From: Trichococcus collinsii
GTDB taxonomy: Bacteria; Bacillota; Bacilli; Lactobacillales; Aerococcaceae
Assembly: GCF_900107505.1 (NCBI RefSeq)
Contig: NZ_FNQH01000001.1
Location: 799,068 to 863,067 of the forward strand
DNA: 64,000 bases
Direction: 5' to 3'
Part shown: positions 8,353 through 16,956 of the stretch, in pieces
How the letters are laid out: the number at the start of each line of letters is the position of its first letter
Numbering within the stretch: position 1 is the first letter of the stretch
The notes under the pieces: generated by a model
Seen by the model: the letters and a program-made list of their open reading frames with translations, nothing else
Database searches by the model: none
Told to the model about the DNA's origin: nothing
Position numbers and translations under genes: made by a program

Positions 8353-8381
8353 ACAATACATAGTTCTATTGTGTAAGTCAA
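8353..8381 (-). promoter_or_regulatory. Promoter 2 of the HipA/DUF3037 operon
   Basis: On the minus strand TTGACT, a 17-bp spacer and TATTGT, 66 bp upstream of promoter 1. It makes the cargo operon independent of the late phage promoter. Confidence 0.6.
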
Positions 8382-8437
8382 ACGTTTAGCGCATTTATGA
8401 GATAAAAATATTTAAAATTACCCTTTAAAACACGATT

Positions 8438-9607
8438 TCACTTAGAATATGTTTTCTCAATAGAAGCACCCTTTGACTCATCATAACGTATCGCCACACG
8501 GCCAACGCTACCGTCTAGATCTACAACAATCAGCCCCTGCCCTTTATCTCCTAGAATCAAACAAGAACATGTCTCTTCAATCGCGATTACATTGCCGGCC
8601 TTGTATGGTCCATTTTCCGGATAAACAATCCAGGTCTCTCCTGCAGGCAAGTATAGCGTGGAGGATACGACAACAGGCTCTCTTTCGACAGCACGTTTAT
8701 CAATCCACCCCAGGCTAGTGTTGATGTACTCTCCTGATGCGTCTTCTTCAACCGCCGGTATCGTTTTGCCAATAAACGCGTCCGTTGTGCCCCAATTTAC
8801 GAAGCCTGGTTCGCCCCATGGTCGGGAGTCGATCGAATAGCCGCCGGCCTTCACGATGACATTATAGCTGACTGGCACGCGTGCAGGAACGTCAATCAAA
8901 GCCCTCTTGTCAATCCAACCTACTTTCACACCGTTGGCATATTCCCCGCTGCCGTTTTCCTCATAAATCGAAATCACGTTTCCAATGATATTATCTGTTT
9001 TGCCCCAATTAACCAGACCAGGCTCGCCCCAGGGCTTGCTGTCAATCGAGTAACCGGGATAGGCAATCATCTTGTTATAAGTCACCGGGACGCGCATAGG
9101 CGCAATTGGTTCTGATGCTGCGGCTGCAGATTTCCCCAACCTCGCGCGGAATGCATCCATTTGTTCTTTCGAGTAACCAGGACAAGCGGAGTTGTTATAC
9201 ACTTCCCAATGACCTTTGACCTTGCTTGCTGGGACGTTGAGATCAGCCATAATCTTACGTGTCAGCCATTCCCTGGCATCGATTTGAGCCTGAGAGTAGT
9301 CCGTACCGCTACCGGCCTCGACACTGATATGCACGCAGTAGCCGTTATTATTATATACGCCCCATGTGATGCGCTCATAATCGTAGTTTTGCCAGATATT
9401 CCCATCGGCATCGATATAGAAGTGATAACCGCCGCGGTCCCATCCGAGAGTGTTCTTCCAGTATTCTTCGTGACCAGTGATAAATTTGCGAACGGAGCGG
9501 GCGACTGCAGAATAGTGCCATACGATGGTTGTAATTGCTGACCGGTTGCGTTCTTTGCTCTGGCCGCCTAAAGCGGATGCGCGTCTGTCGTTGATTGTAT
9601 AAGCCAT
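8438..9607 (-). CDS. Endolysin: N-acetylmuramoyl-L-alanine amidase with cell-wall-binding repeats
   Basis: 389 aa. Residues about 20-160 are an Amidase_2 (PGRP-like) domain, with the zinc ligands in IVWHYSA and GHWEVYNNSACPG (His and Cys). Two imperfect repeats of about 65 aa follow, each with SIDS(K/R)PWGEPG(L/F)VNWG...GWIDKRA, an SH3-like wall-binding type, then a C-terminal module of unknown fold. There is no signal peptide, so export depends on the holin encoded just upstream (2-bp gap). Confidence 0.9.
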   Translation of the reverse strand: MAYTINDRRASALGGQSKERNRSAITTIVWHYSAVARSVRKFITGHEEYWKNTLGWDRGGYHFYIDADGNIWQNYDYERITWGVYNNNGYCVHISVEAGSGTDYSQAQIDAREWLTRKIMADLNVPASKVKGHWEVYNNSACPGYSKEQMDAFRARLGKSAAAASEPIAPMRVPVTYNKMIAYPGYSIDSKPWGEPGLVNWGKTDNIIGNVISIYEENGSGEYANGVKVGWIDKRALIDVPARVPVSYNVIVKAGGYSIDSRPWGEPGFVNWGTTDAFIGKTIPAVEEDASGEYINTSLGWIDKRAVEREPVVVSSTLYLPAGETWIVYPENGPYKAGNVIAIEETCSCLILGDKGQGLIVVDLDGSVGRVAIRYDESKGASIEKTYSK

Positions 9608-9608
9608 T

Positions 9609-9851
9609 TTATTTACCCTCCTTCAGCGTCTTCGTAGCTGCATCCCACATGCCTGATGCAGATGCCCCATACAGCAATCCCTCGAATGCATTGACAAAGA
9701 TATCACTCTTGTAGATAAAGCCGTACAATGCGCCGAATAGCGCCCCAAAAACTACAGCTACAAATGCCAAGTACTTGCTTTCCAAACCCGCTCGTTTTGC
9801 CATTTCCACGGCAATCATGGTAATCGGTGCGATAAAAATATTAAATTCCAT
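9609..9851 (-). CDS. Holin
   Basis: 80 aa with two or three hydrophobic segments and a short charged C-terminus (TLKEGK). Position directly before the endolysin and overlap with the upstream coiled-coil gene by 11 bp support a holin. It would form the membrane lesion that releases the amidase. Confidence 0.8.
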   Translation of the reverse strand: MEFNIFIAPITMIAVEMAKRAGLESKYLAFVAVVFGALFGALYGFIYKSDIFVNAFEGLLYGASASGMWDAATKTLKEGK

Positions 9852-10179
9852 TTTCTTTATCCCCTTTCAGGATGGCGTTCTCAATCTTCAACTCGTCATT
9901 TTCTTCCCGCAGCATTTCGACTTCATCCTCTAACTTCTCGACAATCACCTTGTACCCATTGATGTCCTTGACGTACTTGTTTTCAATGTCCTTGATCTGC
10001 GTTTTTAATTGCTTTACTTCATCACTTAGAGCGTCTACTTGTTCCTTATAAAAAGTAAAAAGCTTAGTGATATTCTCTGTATATTGTTGCTCTACTGATC
10101 CATTTGTCTGTTTATTCGCGACCGAATAAGTGACCATGCCGGTGACAACACTTGCGATTATTGCGGATATCCACTCCAT
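9841..10179 (-). CDS. Membrane-anchored coiled-coil lysis-cassette protein (XhlA-like)
   Basis: 112 aa with an N-terminal hydrophobic helix (EWISAIIASVVTGMVTYSV) and a long coiled coil. This is the inverse of XhlA (where the helix is C-terminal) but in the same position before the holin. It may modulate holin timing or link membrane and wall. No catalytic motif. Confidence 0.6.
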   Translation of the reverse strand: MEWISAIIASVVTGMVTYSVANKQTNGSVEQQYTENITKLFTFYKEQVDALSDEVKQLKTQIKDIENKYVKDINGYKVIVEKLEDEVEMLREENDELKIENAILKGDKENGI

Positions 10180-10208
10180 TGCCCACGCTCCATCTTCAAA
10201 TTTAAAGC

Positions 10209-10240
10209 AAAAGAAAAGGATTACCTTAAAAAGGTAATCC
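10209..10240 (-). terminator. Terminator after the 62-aa gene
   Basis: GGATTACCTT / AAGGTAATCC stem followed on the minus strand by TTTTCTTTTG. It lies upstream of the lysis cassette, so late transcripts must read through it or lysis genes need their own input. Confidence 0.7.
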
Positions 10241-10251
10241 TAGCTTCTTCA

Positions 10252-10440
10252 TCAGACGTCCAGCAGCACATCTTCTATAACTTCCATTCCGGTTTTCTCA
10301 ATTGTCCTTGTTCGATTCGTCAGAAAACTTTTTTTCTTCCCATCTGAAGCAAGAAAAGTATCAATTGTCTTAACATCATAGTACTCAGGAAATTCTTCCA
10401 TAATACCGTAATGTACATGGTTCAATAAAATTGCTCGCAT
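10252..10440 (-). CDS. Small hypothetical phage protein
   Basis: 62 aa, ATG behind GAAGGTGGTG. Mixed alpha/beta sequence without recognisable motif. It sits alone between two terminators. A weak promoter (TTGACC, 16 bp, TAATGA) may lie near 10540-10570. The 240-bp stretch 10441-10680 upstream holds only this and a terminator. Confidence 0.55.
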   Translation of the reverse strand: MRAILLNHVHYGIMEEFPEYYDVKTIDTFLASDGKKKSFLTNRTRTIEKTGMEVIEDVLLDV

Positions 10441-10593
10441 TTAATCACCACCTTCACCCAATGATGAGCCAAATATAACCCTTAGAAGAAAAAATGCAAG
10501 CATTTCTTTATTTTTTGCAACTATCAGTGAAGGTAAAAATCATTACAATCCCTTTATCAGGGGTCAAAGGCTCATTTAATTACAAGATTCAAA

Positions 10594-10624
10594 CTATAAA
10601 AAGGCTGCCCCGAGGGACAACCTT
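10594..10624 (-). terminator. Terminator after the HTH gene
   Basis: AAGGTTGTCCC / GGGGCAGCCTT stem followed by TTTTTATAG on the minus strand. Confidence 0.8.
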
Positions 10625-10680
10625 TCAAAGCAATCTTCTTTACTACTATAAATTGTTGCTTTAAATATAAATTTTTAATC

Positions 10681-11048
10681 CTATTTTATAGTTGATTCTT
10701 TCTTATTTTTCATATAATCAAAAATTGATTGTTCGTTAATGAACCAGTGACCACTCGCCTTTATAGCTTTTATTTTATTTTTATTAATTAGATTTCTTAC
10801 GGTTGAAACCCTGACACTTAATATTTCAGATGCTTTTCCAGTGGATATAGTGTAATATATTTTTTCAACGTCAAACGCTTGTACGGGTAGTTTCGCAGCT
10901 AAATCCAAAGTAGGTACTTTAGAATTATCTTCGTTATTTATGGATTCCTCATTTAATTTTTTTTTGCAATATAATTAGAATTATCCCTCGCATTTACAAT
11001 CATTCTCTGCTTTTGGCTACTATTTTTCATGTCATATCTAAAACTCAT
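10681..11048 (-). pseudogene. Excisionase-type HTH protein interrupted by a frameshift at an A9 run
   Basis: From ATG 11048 (AAAAAGGAG upstream) 31 codons run to a TAA just after nine A residues (10957-10965 complement). A -1 shift, equivalent to one added A, joins this to an open frame of about 90 codons ending at 10681. That frame contains an HTH_17/MerR-like domain (GKASEILSVRVSTVRNLINKNKIKAIKASGHWFINEQSIFDYM). The downstream frame has only a TTG without RBS, so the HTH part needs slippage or is dead. Options are transcriptional slippage on A9, a true mutation, or a sequencing indel. It has its own promoter and terminator, unlike the late genes around it. Confidence 0.65.
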
Positions 11049-11051
11049 AAT

Positions 11052-11081
11052 GCTATAATCTCCTTTTTAGAAGATTATAGC
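11052..11081 (-). promoter_or_regulatory. Palindrome covering promoter and RBS of the HTH gene
   Basis: Perfect 10-bp inverted repeat GCTATAATCT / AGATTATAGC with a 10-bp loop. On the minus strand the upstream arm contains an extended -10 (TGC-TATAAT), while the downstream arm and loop contain the AAAAGGAG Shine-Dalgarno of the frameshifted HTH gene. It could be an operator for autoregulation or an RNA hairpin that hides the RBS. Confidence 0.6.
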
Positions 11082-11086
11082 ATATG

Positions 11087-11254
11087 TCACTTGTACTTAT
11101 TCAGGACATAAAAAGTAAAGCTCAATAAAATCACTGAAAATATTTTTGTAATAGCAATGGAAGAACAGATCATACATGCTGCAAATATTAAAAATGCAAC
11201 TGGAAGTATGATCCATTCTTCTAGTCCTTTGTAATATTCAATTAGCTTTTTCAC
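11087..11254 (-). CDS. Small two-helix membrane protein
   Basis: 55 aa from GTG 11254 behind GGAGG. Two hydrophobic helices (WIILPVAFLIFAACMICSS and FSVILLSFTFYVL) separated by a short charged turn, with Lys-rich ends. It is too short for most gene callers. It could be an accessory holin or pinholin-like protein given its place between the tail and lysis genes. Confidence 0.6.
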   Translation of the reverse strand: MKKLIEYYKGLEEWIILPVAFLIFAACMICSSIAITKIFSVILLSFTFYVLNKYK

Positions 11255-11273
11255 AATAAATAGCCTCCATTCT

Positions 11274-11417
11274 TTATACTTGAGACGTAGCCAAAATCAT
11301 TGCCTTTTCTTCATCGGTGATTCGTCTTTTTGTGACTTGCACTGTAAGATACGCCTCATCAATTTTCCCCATAATCCACATATTTAATAAAAATCCATAC
11401 ATATTACTGATCTCCAT
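11274..11417 (-). CDS. XkdX-family protein
   Basis: 47 aa. The pattern MYGFLLNMW..GKIDEAYLTVQVTKRRITDEEKAMIL matches the short XkdX proteins (W-x-x-G-K/I, then W/R-I-T-x-E-E) encoded after tail fibre genes in many Firmicute phages. Role unknown. TAGGAG lies upstream of the ATG. Confidence 0.75.
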   Translation of the reverse strand: MEISNMYGFLLNMWIMGKIDEAYLTVQVTKRRITDEEKAMILATSQV

Positions 11418-11427
11418 TTCTTTTCTC

Positions 11428-11775
11428 CTATTCCATCATTAAATCTAAAATTGCCATTTCCGCCATTGCTAATCTGTCTTCTACTGTTGGTTGAGATGTA
11501 ATTGGCTCCGGAGCAACGCCGCCTTCGACCCATTCCGTTCCTGCCCACCTTGGCAAATAAAAACCTTGTGGCACTTCGACATCGATGTATTGCGGATCAA
11601 GTTGCGTGTTTCCTTCTTCATCAAGCAGCGGTTTTTCAGCCACTCGAATCTCGGTTGCGCCGTCTTCCAACGTGATTTCTTTCTGAATTGTTTTCATCAA
11701 AAAAGGATGGCTTTCAAAAAGCACATCCTCCAAAAAGTTGCCTGTTGTGGTGTCTATTTTCCTGAATAGTTTCAT
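11428..11775 (-). CDS. Tail-fibre-associated small protein
   Basis: 115 aa behind AGGAGG. It ends with TVEDRLAMAEMAILDLMM, a short amphipathic helix typical of proteins encoded right after tail fibres and before XkdX. No known domain otherwise. A fibre accessory or assembly role is inferred from position. Confidence 0.6.
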   Translation of the reverse strand: MKLFRKIDTTTGNFLEDVLFESHPFLMKTIQKEITLEDGATEIRVAEKPLLDEEGNTQLDPQYIDVEVPQGFYLPRWAGTEWVEGGVAPEPITSQPTVEDRLAMAEMAILDLMME

Positions 11776-11787
11776 TGTGAACCTCCT

Positions 11788-14700
11788 TTATACTGTCGGG
11801 ATACGTATAGGTTCGATATTTACTTTAATTAATGATCCAGCCGAATAATAGACTGACCCCGAAGTGTCGACAAACATATATCCTGCAGCACCGTTAGCGC
11901 TAACCGGGAATGACATAGTTTGTGCGGGCCTATATCCGGTTGGTAACGTAAACATCGATGTGCCTAAGGTTGTACCGTTAAGTCTACCTCGAAATTCGAT
12001 TACACCGAATTCGTTCTTTCGGTACCCTACCGCAAATCCAGGCTCGACAGTCCACCCATTAACCAAAGTAGGAGTAATCCAAGCTTCCTGAGTCTTGTTA
12101 GCTTTCTCCTGATACAAAGTCTCGATAGTCTGGACAGGTTTCACACCGTCGAACCAAGAGTTAGGGAAACGAGCCATCAGTCTGTCCATCTCAGCCAAAG
12201 TAGGTTCTTTTCCTGCGCCGAATGCTGCGGTTAGGTCTATAACTAGTGCGTATTTAATTTGGAATTGTGTCCAAGCGGATGTTCTTAAGTCTACAGTCTT
12301 AAGTTCGACACCTCCTGTACCGGTGGCTGTTGAGATTACAGATAGTTCCTCGAAATTATTTCCTCCAGAATGGAACTTGTCGGCAGCAGTGATCGCGGTA
12401 CCAGCCATTCGCAACTTAACCAATGCTGAGTCGGATTTGACACCCATCCTACCGTAGTATTTTCGACCAGAAATGACGTTAAAAACCTGAGTAAATGCTC
12501 CGGTGGCAGAAGCTGTAGCGAGTACCGTTTGAATATTACCCGCTACACTTACTGGTATTGCCCCATAAATAGCCCATGCATCCGCAAGATTAGGAGTAGT
12601 GGTACTCAATGCCATGTCACCGTTCGCCAACATATTCCTCGCTTCAAACTCAGTACGAGCATCCAACGCCATAAGTTTGCTCAAGGACGCCTTAGCTTGG
12701 AATAAGTTCTTCGTCCCGTCAAACCATGAGTTCTCAAACTTAGCCATGATAGCGTCCATTTGCTCGACAGTTGGTTCGTTGCCGGCTCCGAAGGTGGCGG
12801 TTAGGTCTATTGTCAGCAGATTCTGTAGTTCCATTACCTTCCCAGTAGCCGTCGCAAGATCTACATAAGAATGCATTGGACTGACAAACGGAGACCCTAC
12901 ATCTACAGAAGAAAATGTGACAATTCCAGCTATGTTATACCACTGATTGAGTACCGGATTCGGTGTAGAAGGCATACCTAGGGCACTTGCAAACCCGCCT
13001 CCAGATACAGACATGTCTATAAAGCAGTTTAGAGCGGTACAAAGACTATTTGTGACTCGCGCCTTATACCTTATGTACATTTTCCTACCGGGTGACGCAA
13101 CAATGTTTAATAGCTGAACTGGCTTAACTCTTGGATTAATAGAACTTCCACTACCGACTACGGATAGGATATTTGAAGCAGCGGATATTGTTGCATTGGA
13201 TCCAACCCAACCATTAGTTCCATTACTAAACTCTCCATTAGTAATTTCATTCTTACCATCCATAACCGCCCCAGCATCAATCGCAATTTGCTTCTCGATC
13301 GCGGTTCTTGCGGCGAATAAATTCTTCGTACCGTCGAACCATGAGTTGGTGAATCTAGCAAGTAGTCTATCCATCTCTGCTGCGGTCGGCTCTTTACCTG
13401 CTCCGAAAGTGGCTGTTAGATCAATTAGGACCACATTATCTAAATAACTTATAGCATTTAGAGCAGTTGCGGAATCTACATAGAATGTCCTGAATATAAA
13501 CAAACCTACTCCGGTAACCTCAGACTTGAATGTGGCAGATACGACATTACTCGTTGATACTTTAGTGATCGAGGTAACCAGACGTTCTCCACCACTGGCA
13601 TATGAAACATTTGCACTTACCGGAACAGTTCCAGAATATGATAAATCATACTTTAAATAATATTTGTTATTATTTACTAAGGTAAGGCTCCGTCTAGCGT
13701 CTGGATTTACCCCTGCACCATCCCCCACAATTTTCAACTTACCGTTTTCAGCCGAGATGGTAGATCGAAAGCTACTCCAACTTGAAATACCTTCGGTAAA
13801 GCCCCCATTGGGTACTATATTAGTTGCATCGAGGCTAGTATCGGTCTCAACATCTACAACACGAGCATTAAACCCAGCTACGGTAGCACTATCAATATCC
13901 GCCCTAGCGTGGTCAGTATCTGCACGAGTATGGTCGGTTCCTGCCAACGTGTGGTCAGATGCTGCGGTCGTATGATCCGTTCCCGCTAACGTATGATCAT
14001 TGACAGCCGTCGTATGGTCAGTTCCAGCACGAGAATGATCTGCTGTATAGCCTGTCGCTCTTGCTTCTTCTGCGTCATTGAAGATTGTGGTTCTGCCTGC
14101 TTCTGAAGCGTTGAAAGTTGTAGTTCTTCCAGCCTCCGAAATTCCAAACGCTTCGGAGCGGCTTGTCTGTGCTGCGTTAAAATCTGTTGTTCTTTGAGCC
14201 TGAGACGCATCAAATGCACCATGGTCCGCTACTGATATGCTATGATCGCTGATTGCGGTAGTATGATCCGTGCCAGCACGATTATGATCATTAGCGTAGC
14301 CCTCTGACCTCGCTTCTTCTGCTAGATTAAAAGCAATCGTTCTGCCAGCCTCGGATCCGTTGAATGTTATTACTCGGCCCGCTTCGGACTCCCCGAAGGT
14401 TGTAGTTCTTTCGTATTCGCTTAATTCAAAGCTTTCGCCTCGCGCAGCTTCTCCGCTCTCTGCAGCCGCTTCGCGGGCGTTTTCATTCACGGTGAAGGTA
14501 TTGCTTCTTCCGGTTTCGGATGCGTTGAAGCCCGTTGTTCTGGCCGCCTCACTAGCATCGAATGCATTTGTTCGGTCAGTCTGAGATTCCGCAAATTCAT
14601 CGGCGCGCGCATCGTTATCCGCAACCCATTCCTCCGCTCTCTGAGATTGAGCTGTTCCAAAATCAATTTGAGCCTGCAGCAACCATTCCTCAGCACCATC

Positions 14701-15099
14701 CACAAGCGTATCCAGGGTATCTACTGCGTACTCAACGAGCGGTACACTTGCATCCAAACTGGTGTCAATTTTAAATTTATGCCCGGCGCGCGTAAATTTA
14801 GCGCCACCTTTAGTGATGATGATGTCCGCCCGAACTACACCTGCATGCTTGTTTTCCGTTCCTTTTAAGGTATAGCTAAAAACAGACTCTGTTAATTCTA
14901 AACTTCGCTCAATATGGCTGCTATCCGCAAATTTGAGATGCACGATGGCCGTTGCGCCTTCCAACTCAGGTTCGTCTGTTACTGCAAATCTGAGGTTAAT
15001 GCTGGATTCGTCACCTGTGTACGCCACATCGTAATTCGATTGGATTATTGGAGTGGTGCCATACATTGCTACGCTAAAGTCAATGTCTTTTAATGTCAT
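11788..15099 (-). CDS. Baseplate/tail fibre protein with BppU-like N-terminus and repeat stalk
   Basis: 1103 aa. Residues about 1-120 resemble the BppU N-terminal baseplate-binding domain. Residues about 145-400 are a stalk made of about fifteen 11-residue repeats (consensus R-T-T-x-F-N-A-S-E-A-G) and heptads of the form A-x-x-D-H-T-x, which should form trimeric coiled coils. Then come three tandem units, each with a beta-sandwich (NGEFSNGTNGW-like) followed by DLTATFGAG(K/N)EPT..EMD...A.F.NSWFDG.K, likely carbohydrate binding. A small C-terminal domain (YRPAQTMSFPVS) ends the protein. It probably recognises the host surface. Confidence 0.8.
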   Translation of the reverse strand: MTLKDIDFSVAMYGTTPIIQSNYDVAYTGDESSINLRFAVTDEPELEGATAIVHLKFADSSHIERSLELTESVFSYTLKGTENKHAGVVRADIIITKGGAKFTRAGHKFKIDTSLDASVPLVEYAVDTLDTLVDGAEEWLLQAQIDFGTAQSQRAEEWVADNDARADEFAESQTDRTNAFDASEAARTTGFNASETGRSNTFTVNENAREAAAESGEAARGESFELSEYERTTTFGESEAGRVITFNGSEAGRTIAFNLAEEARSEGYANDHNRAGTDHTTAISDHSISVADHGAFDASQAQRTTDFNAAQTSRSEAFGISEAGRTTTFNASEAGRTTIFNDAEEARATGYTADHSRAGTDHTTAVNDHTLAGTDHTTAASDHTLAGTDHTRADTDHARADIDSATVAGFNARVVDVETDTSLDATNIVPNGGFTEGISSWSSFRSTISAENGKLKIVGDGAGVNPDARRSLTLVNNNKYYLKYDLSYSGTVPVSANVSYASGGERLVTSITKVSTSNVVSATFKSEVTGVGLFIFRTFYVDSATALNAISYLDNVVLIDLTATFGAGKEPTAAEMDRLLARFTNSWFDGTKNLFAARTAIEKQIAIDAGAVMDGKNEITNGEFSNGTNGWVGSNATISAASNILSVVGSGSSINPRVKPVQLLNIVASPGRKMYIRYKARVTNSLCTALNCFIDMSVSGGGFASALGMPSTPNPVLNQWYNIAGIVTFSSVDVGSPFVSPMHSYVDLATATGKVMELQNLLTIDLTATFGAGNEPTVEQMDAIMAKFENSWFDGTKNLFQAKASLSKLMALDARTEFEARNMLANGDMALSTTTPNLADAWAIYGAIPVSVAGNIQTVLATASATGAFTQVFNVISGRKYYGRMGVKSDSALVKLRMAGTAITAADKFHSGGNNFEELSVISTATGTGGVELKTVDLRTSAWTQFQIKYALVIDLTAAFGAGKEPTLAEMDRLMARFPNSWFDGVKPVQTIETLYQEKANKTQEAWITPTLVNGWTVEPGFAVGYRKNEFGVIEFRGRLNGTTLGTSMFTLPTGYRPAQTMSFPVSANGAAGYMFVDTSGSVYYSAGSLIKVNIEPIRIPTV

Positions 15100-15111
15100 T
15101 TTATCACCTAC

Positions 15112-15975
15112 CTATTTCCATTTTCCGTGGGCTTCATAGTGCACACCAATGTAATTTTGCGAACTCGACGCGAACTCGACAAACGCATGGCCAAAAAAGT
15201 TATTCGTGTTTGTTCCGTTTAGATGAGCGCTTGCTCGATAATCCTGGAAACCTCCGGAACCGTCGTACATGGAAGCTGTCAATACGACTCCCTTCAGGGG
15301 ATATAAGCAAGAAACTGGCAAGCCCTTTGTAAAAGGCGCTGTGCTACCAGTTCCGAAAGTTCCGGACAATGGAATCAATCCCCAGAACTCAACATCTCCA
15401 TTGCCGTATTTGGTATAATATCCATCTATTTCGTTTCCGCCACTTTCTACAATTGTTCTGTTTTCAATAGCAGCAGCAAGCGAAGCGGCGTTTCCGATCA
15501 GACTAGCAACTGCTTCTATTGTCGTGATCGTGACACCGTCTAGCTTCACCCTGAATAAAGCTTCCTGGCACGTTACGCCGGCCGCGTTGACATCCTGCTG
15601 CACGAGTGTCGGATCAACGGGAATTCCGCTTGTTGACGTCCCTTTGATAATTTTAAACTGCAATGTATCAATTCCAACGCCACCGCCACTCTTTACCAAC
15701 TCAGCGACTACGAGATCATTTCTTTTTTGGCCGGCCGTACCACTGTCAATTGTCAAGTTGGCAGTGGTTCCTGGTTCAACCGCCAGTAGGAAGCCGCGAA
15801 GCGAGTAGATCCCGCTATTCAACTGTACGCTGTTATCGCTGATTTTGGTGCAAGCCAGGTTATTAAACCGGTCCAGTATGCCAGAAGATCCGATCATCGC
15901 ATGAAAGGCTGCAGCCATATTTTCAGCTGATACGTCAGCAGTATCCGAGTTTTTGATTAATCCCTTTTGAGCCAT
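15112..15975 (-). CDS. Baseplate protein, probable receptor-binding part
   Basis: 287 aa. The N-terminal half, with SVQLNSGIYSLRGFLLAVEPG and ..QKRNDLVVAEL, resembles baseplate proteins that bind the upstream tail hub. The C-terminal part (YGNGDVEFWGLIPLSGTFGTG...) resembles a phage tip or receptor-binding domain. It abuts the Gp37-like gene. Confidence 0.65.
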   Translation of the reverse strand: MAQKGLIKNSDTADVSAENMAAAFHAMIGSSGILDRFNNLACTKISDNSVQLNSGIYSLRGFLLAVEPGTTANLTIDSGTAGQKRNDLVVAELVKSGGGVGIDTLQFKIIKGTSTSGIPVDPTLVQQDVNAAGVTCQEALFRVKLDGVTITTIEAVASLIGNAASLAAAIENRTIVESGGNEIDGYYTKYGNGDVEFWGLIPLSGTFGTGSTAPFTKGLPVSCLYPLKGVVLTASMYDGSGGFQDYRASAHLNGTNTNNFFGHAFVEFASSSQNYIGVHYEAHGKWK

Positions 15976-16956
15976 TTACTCACCCGCCTTGTAGTTTATT
16001 TTTCTGCCGTTTTTATCAATTTTTAATATCTTTTGGGTTATTGGCTTGCTAATCGTTAGGCCGGTAACTTTATCACGGCCACCAACGACGTCGCCCAATT
16101 TGAAATCTATTTCGATTTCATCCAGATTAATTCCAATAGATTCTACAGGAGAACTTTCAATCAATTTATCCGTTGCGCTGCTAGTTAGTTCTTCTAATGA
16201 TTCGGCATTAGGGTAATCAAGCACAAACTGTTTATCATTCGAACCTGCAGGTTGTATCGTTGTAGTGATCGTCCCATCATCCAAGCGCCAAAGCTCTACC
16301 ACTTCCCTTTCAGCCAACTCGCCTCTACCTAATGCAATCACATGGTTATAAGCCTCTCCGTAAGCGACAGACGATTCAAGTGGCGCTTCGTACTCCTGCG
16401 ATAGTTCCGTGTCTGTGTAATCGACGGAAGATACAGCCGACAGCACAACCTGCGTTCCGTCAAAAATAATTTCCAGGCGGGCCCCATACTGCTGCAGCAT
16501 CGAATGGATCGCCGCCAAAAGATTAGTGTATCTGAAGGAACCACTAACGGTCATGCCGGAATCAGCTGTACTGATGGCGAATAAAGGTCCAAGAGACGAT
16601 CCGACAAGTGCAGCTATAGCTTGATTGGCCTCCATCGCCGTGATCGCTTTATATGCTTGTCCAGCAGGAGGAGAAATTATTTTTCTGGCCAACATACCAC
16701 GCCAGGTAGGCCCTCCTACTTTCACAGTCGTCCCAACGTGATTGACATCTTCCACCATGCCGCCCCACTCCGTGCCAATTTCATATAGATAATGCCCTTT
16801 TATCATCGGGTACTTTTCCCACACGGCCTCTTCCACTTGCAACTCAAAATCATTGTCAGCATATTTAAATCCCAAACCACTGACCGCCTCATACTGGTCA
16901 AACTCAGTTAGTGACTGGATTTCCTCTATATTCGCTTTCGCATGAATCAACTCCAC
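15976..16956 (-). CDS. Siphovirus ReqiPepy6 Gp37-like tail protein
   Basis: 326 aa. The order N-terminal ...FELQVEE..W, GMVEDV, ..TVKVGGPTWRGMLARKII.PP, ...YNHVIALGRGEL..R and C-terminal LGDVVGGRD..TG matches the Gp37-like family placed after Dit, functioning as the tail-associated (Tal-like) hub. It lacks a murein-hydrolase domain. It overlaps the Dit gene by 10 bp. Confidence 0.82.
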   Translation of the reverse strand: MELIHAKANIEEIQSLTEFDQYEAVSGLGFKYADNDFELQVEEAVWEKYPMIKGHYLYEIGTEWGGMVEDVNHVGTTVKVGGPTWRGMLARKIISPPAGQAYKAITAMEANQAIAALVGSSLGPLFAISTADSGMTVSGSFRYTNLLAAIHSMLQQYGARLEIIFDGTQVVLSAVSSVDYTDTELSQEYEAPLESSVAYGEAYNHVIALGRGELAEREVVELWRLDDGTITTTIQPAGSNDKQFVLDYPNAESLEELTSSATDKLIESSPVESIGINLDEIEIDFKLGDVVGGRDKVTGLTISKPITQKILKIDKNGRKINYKAGE

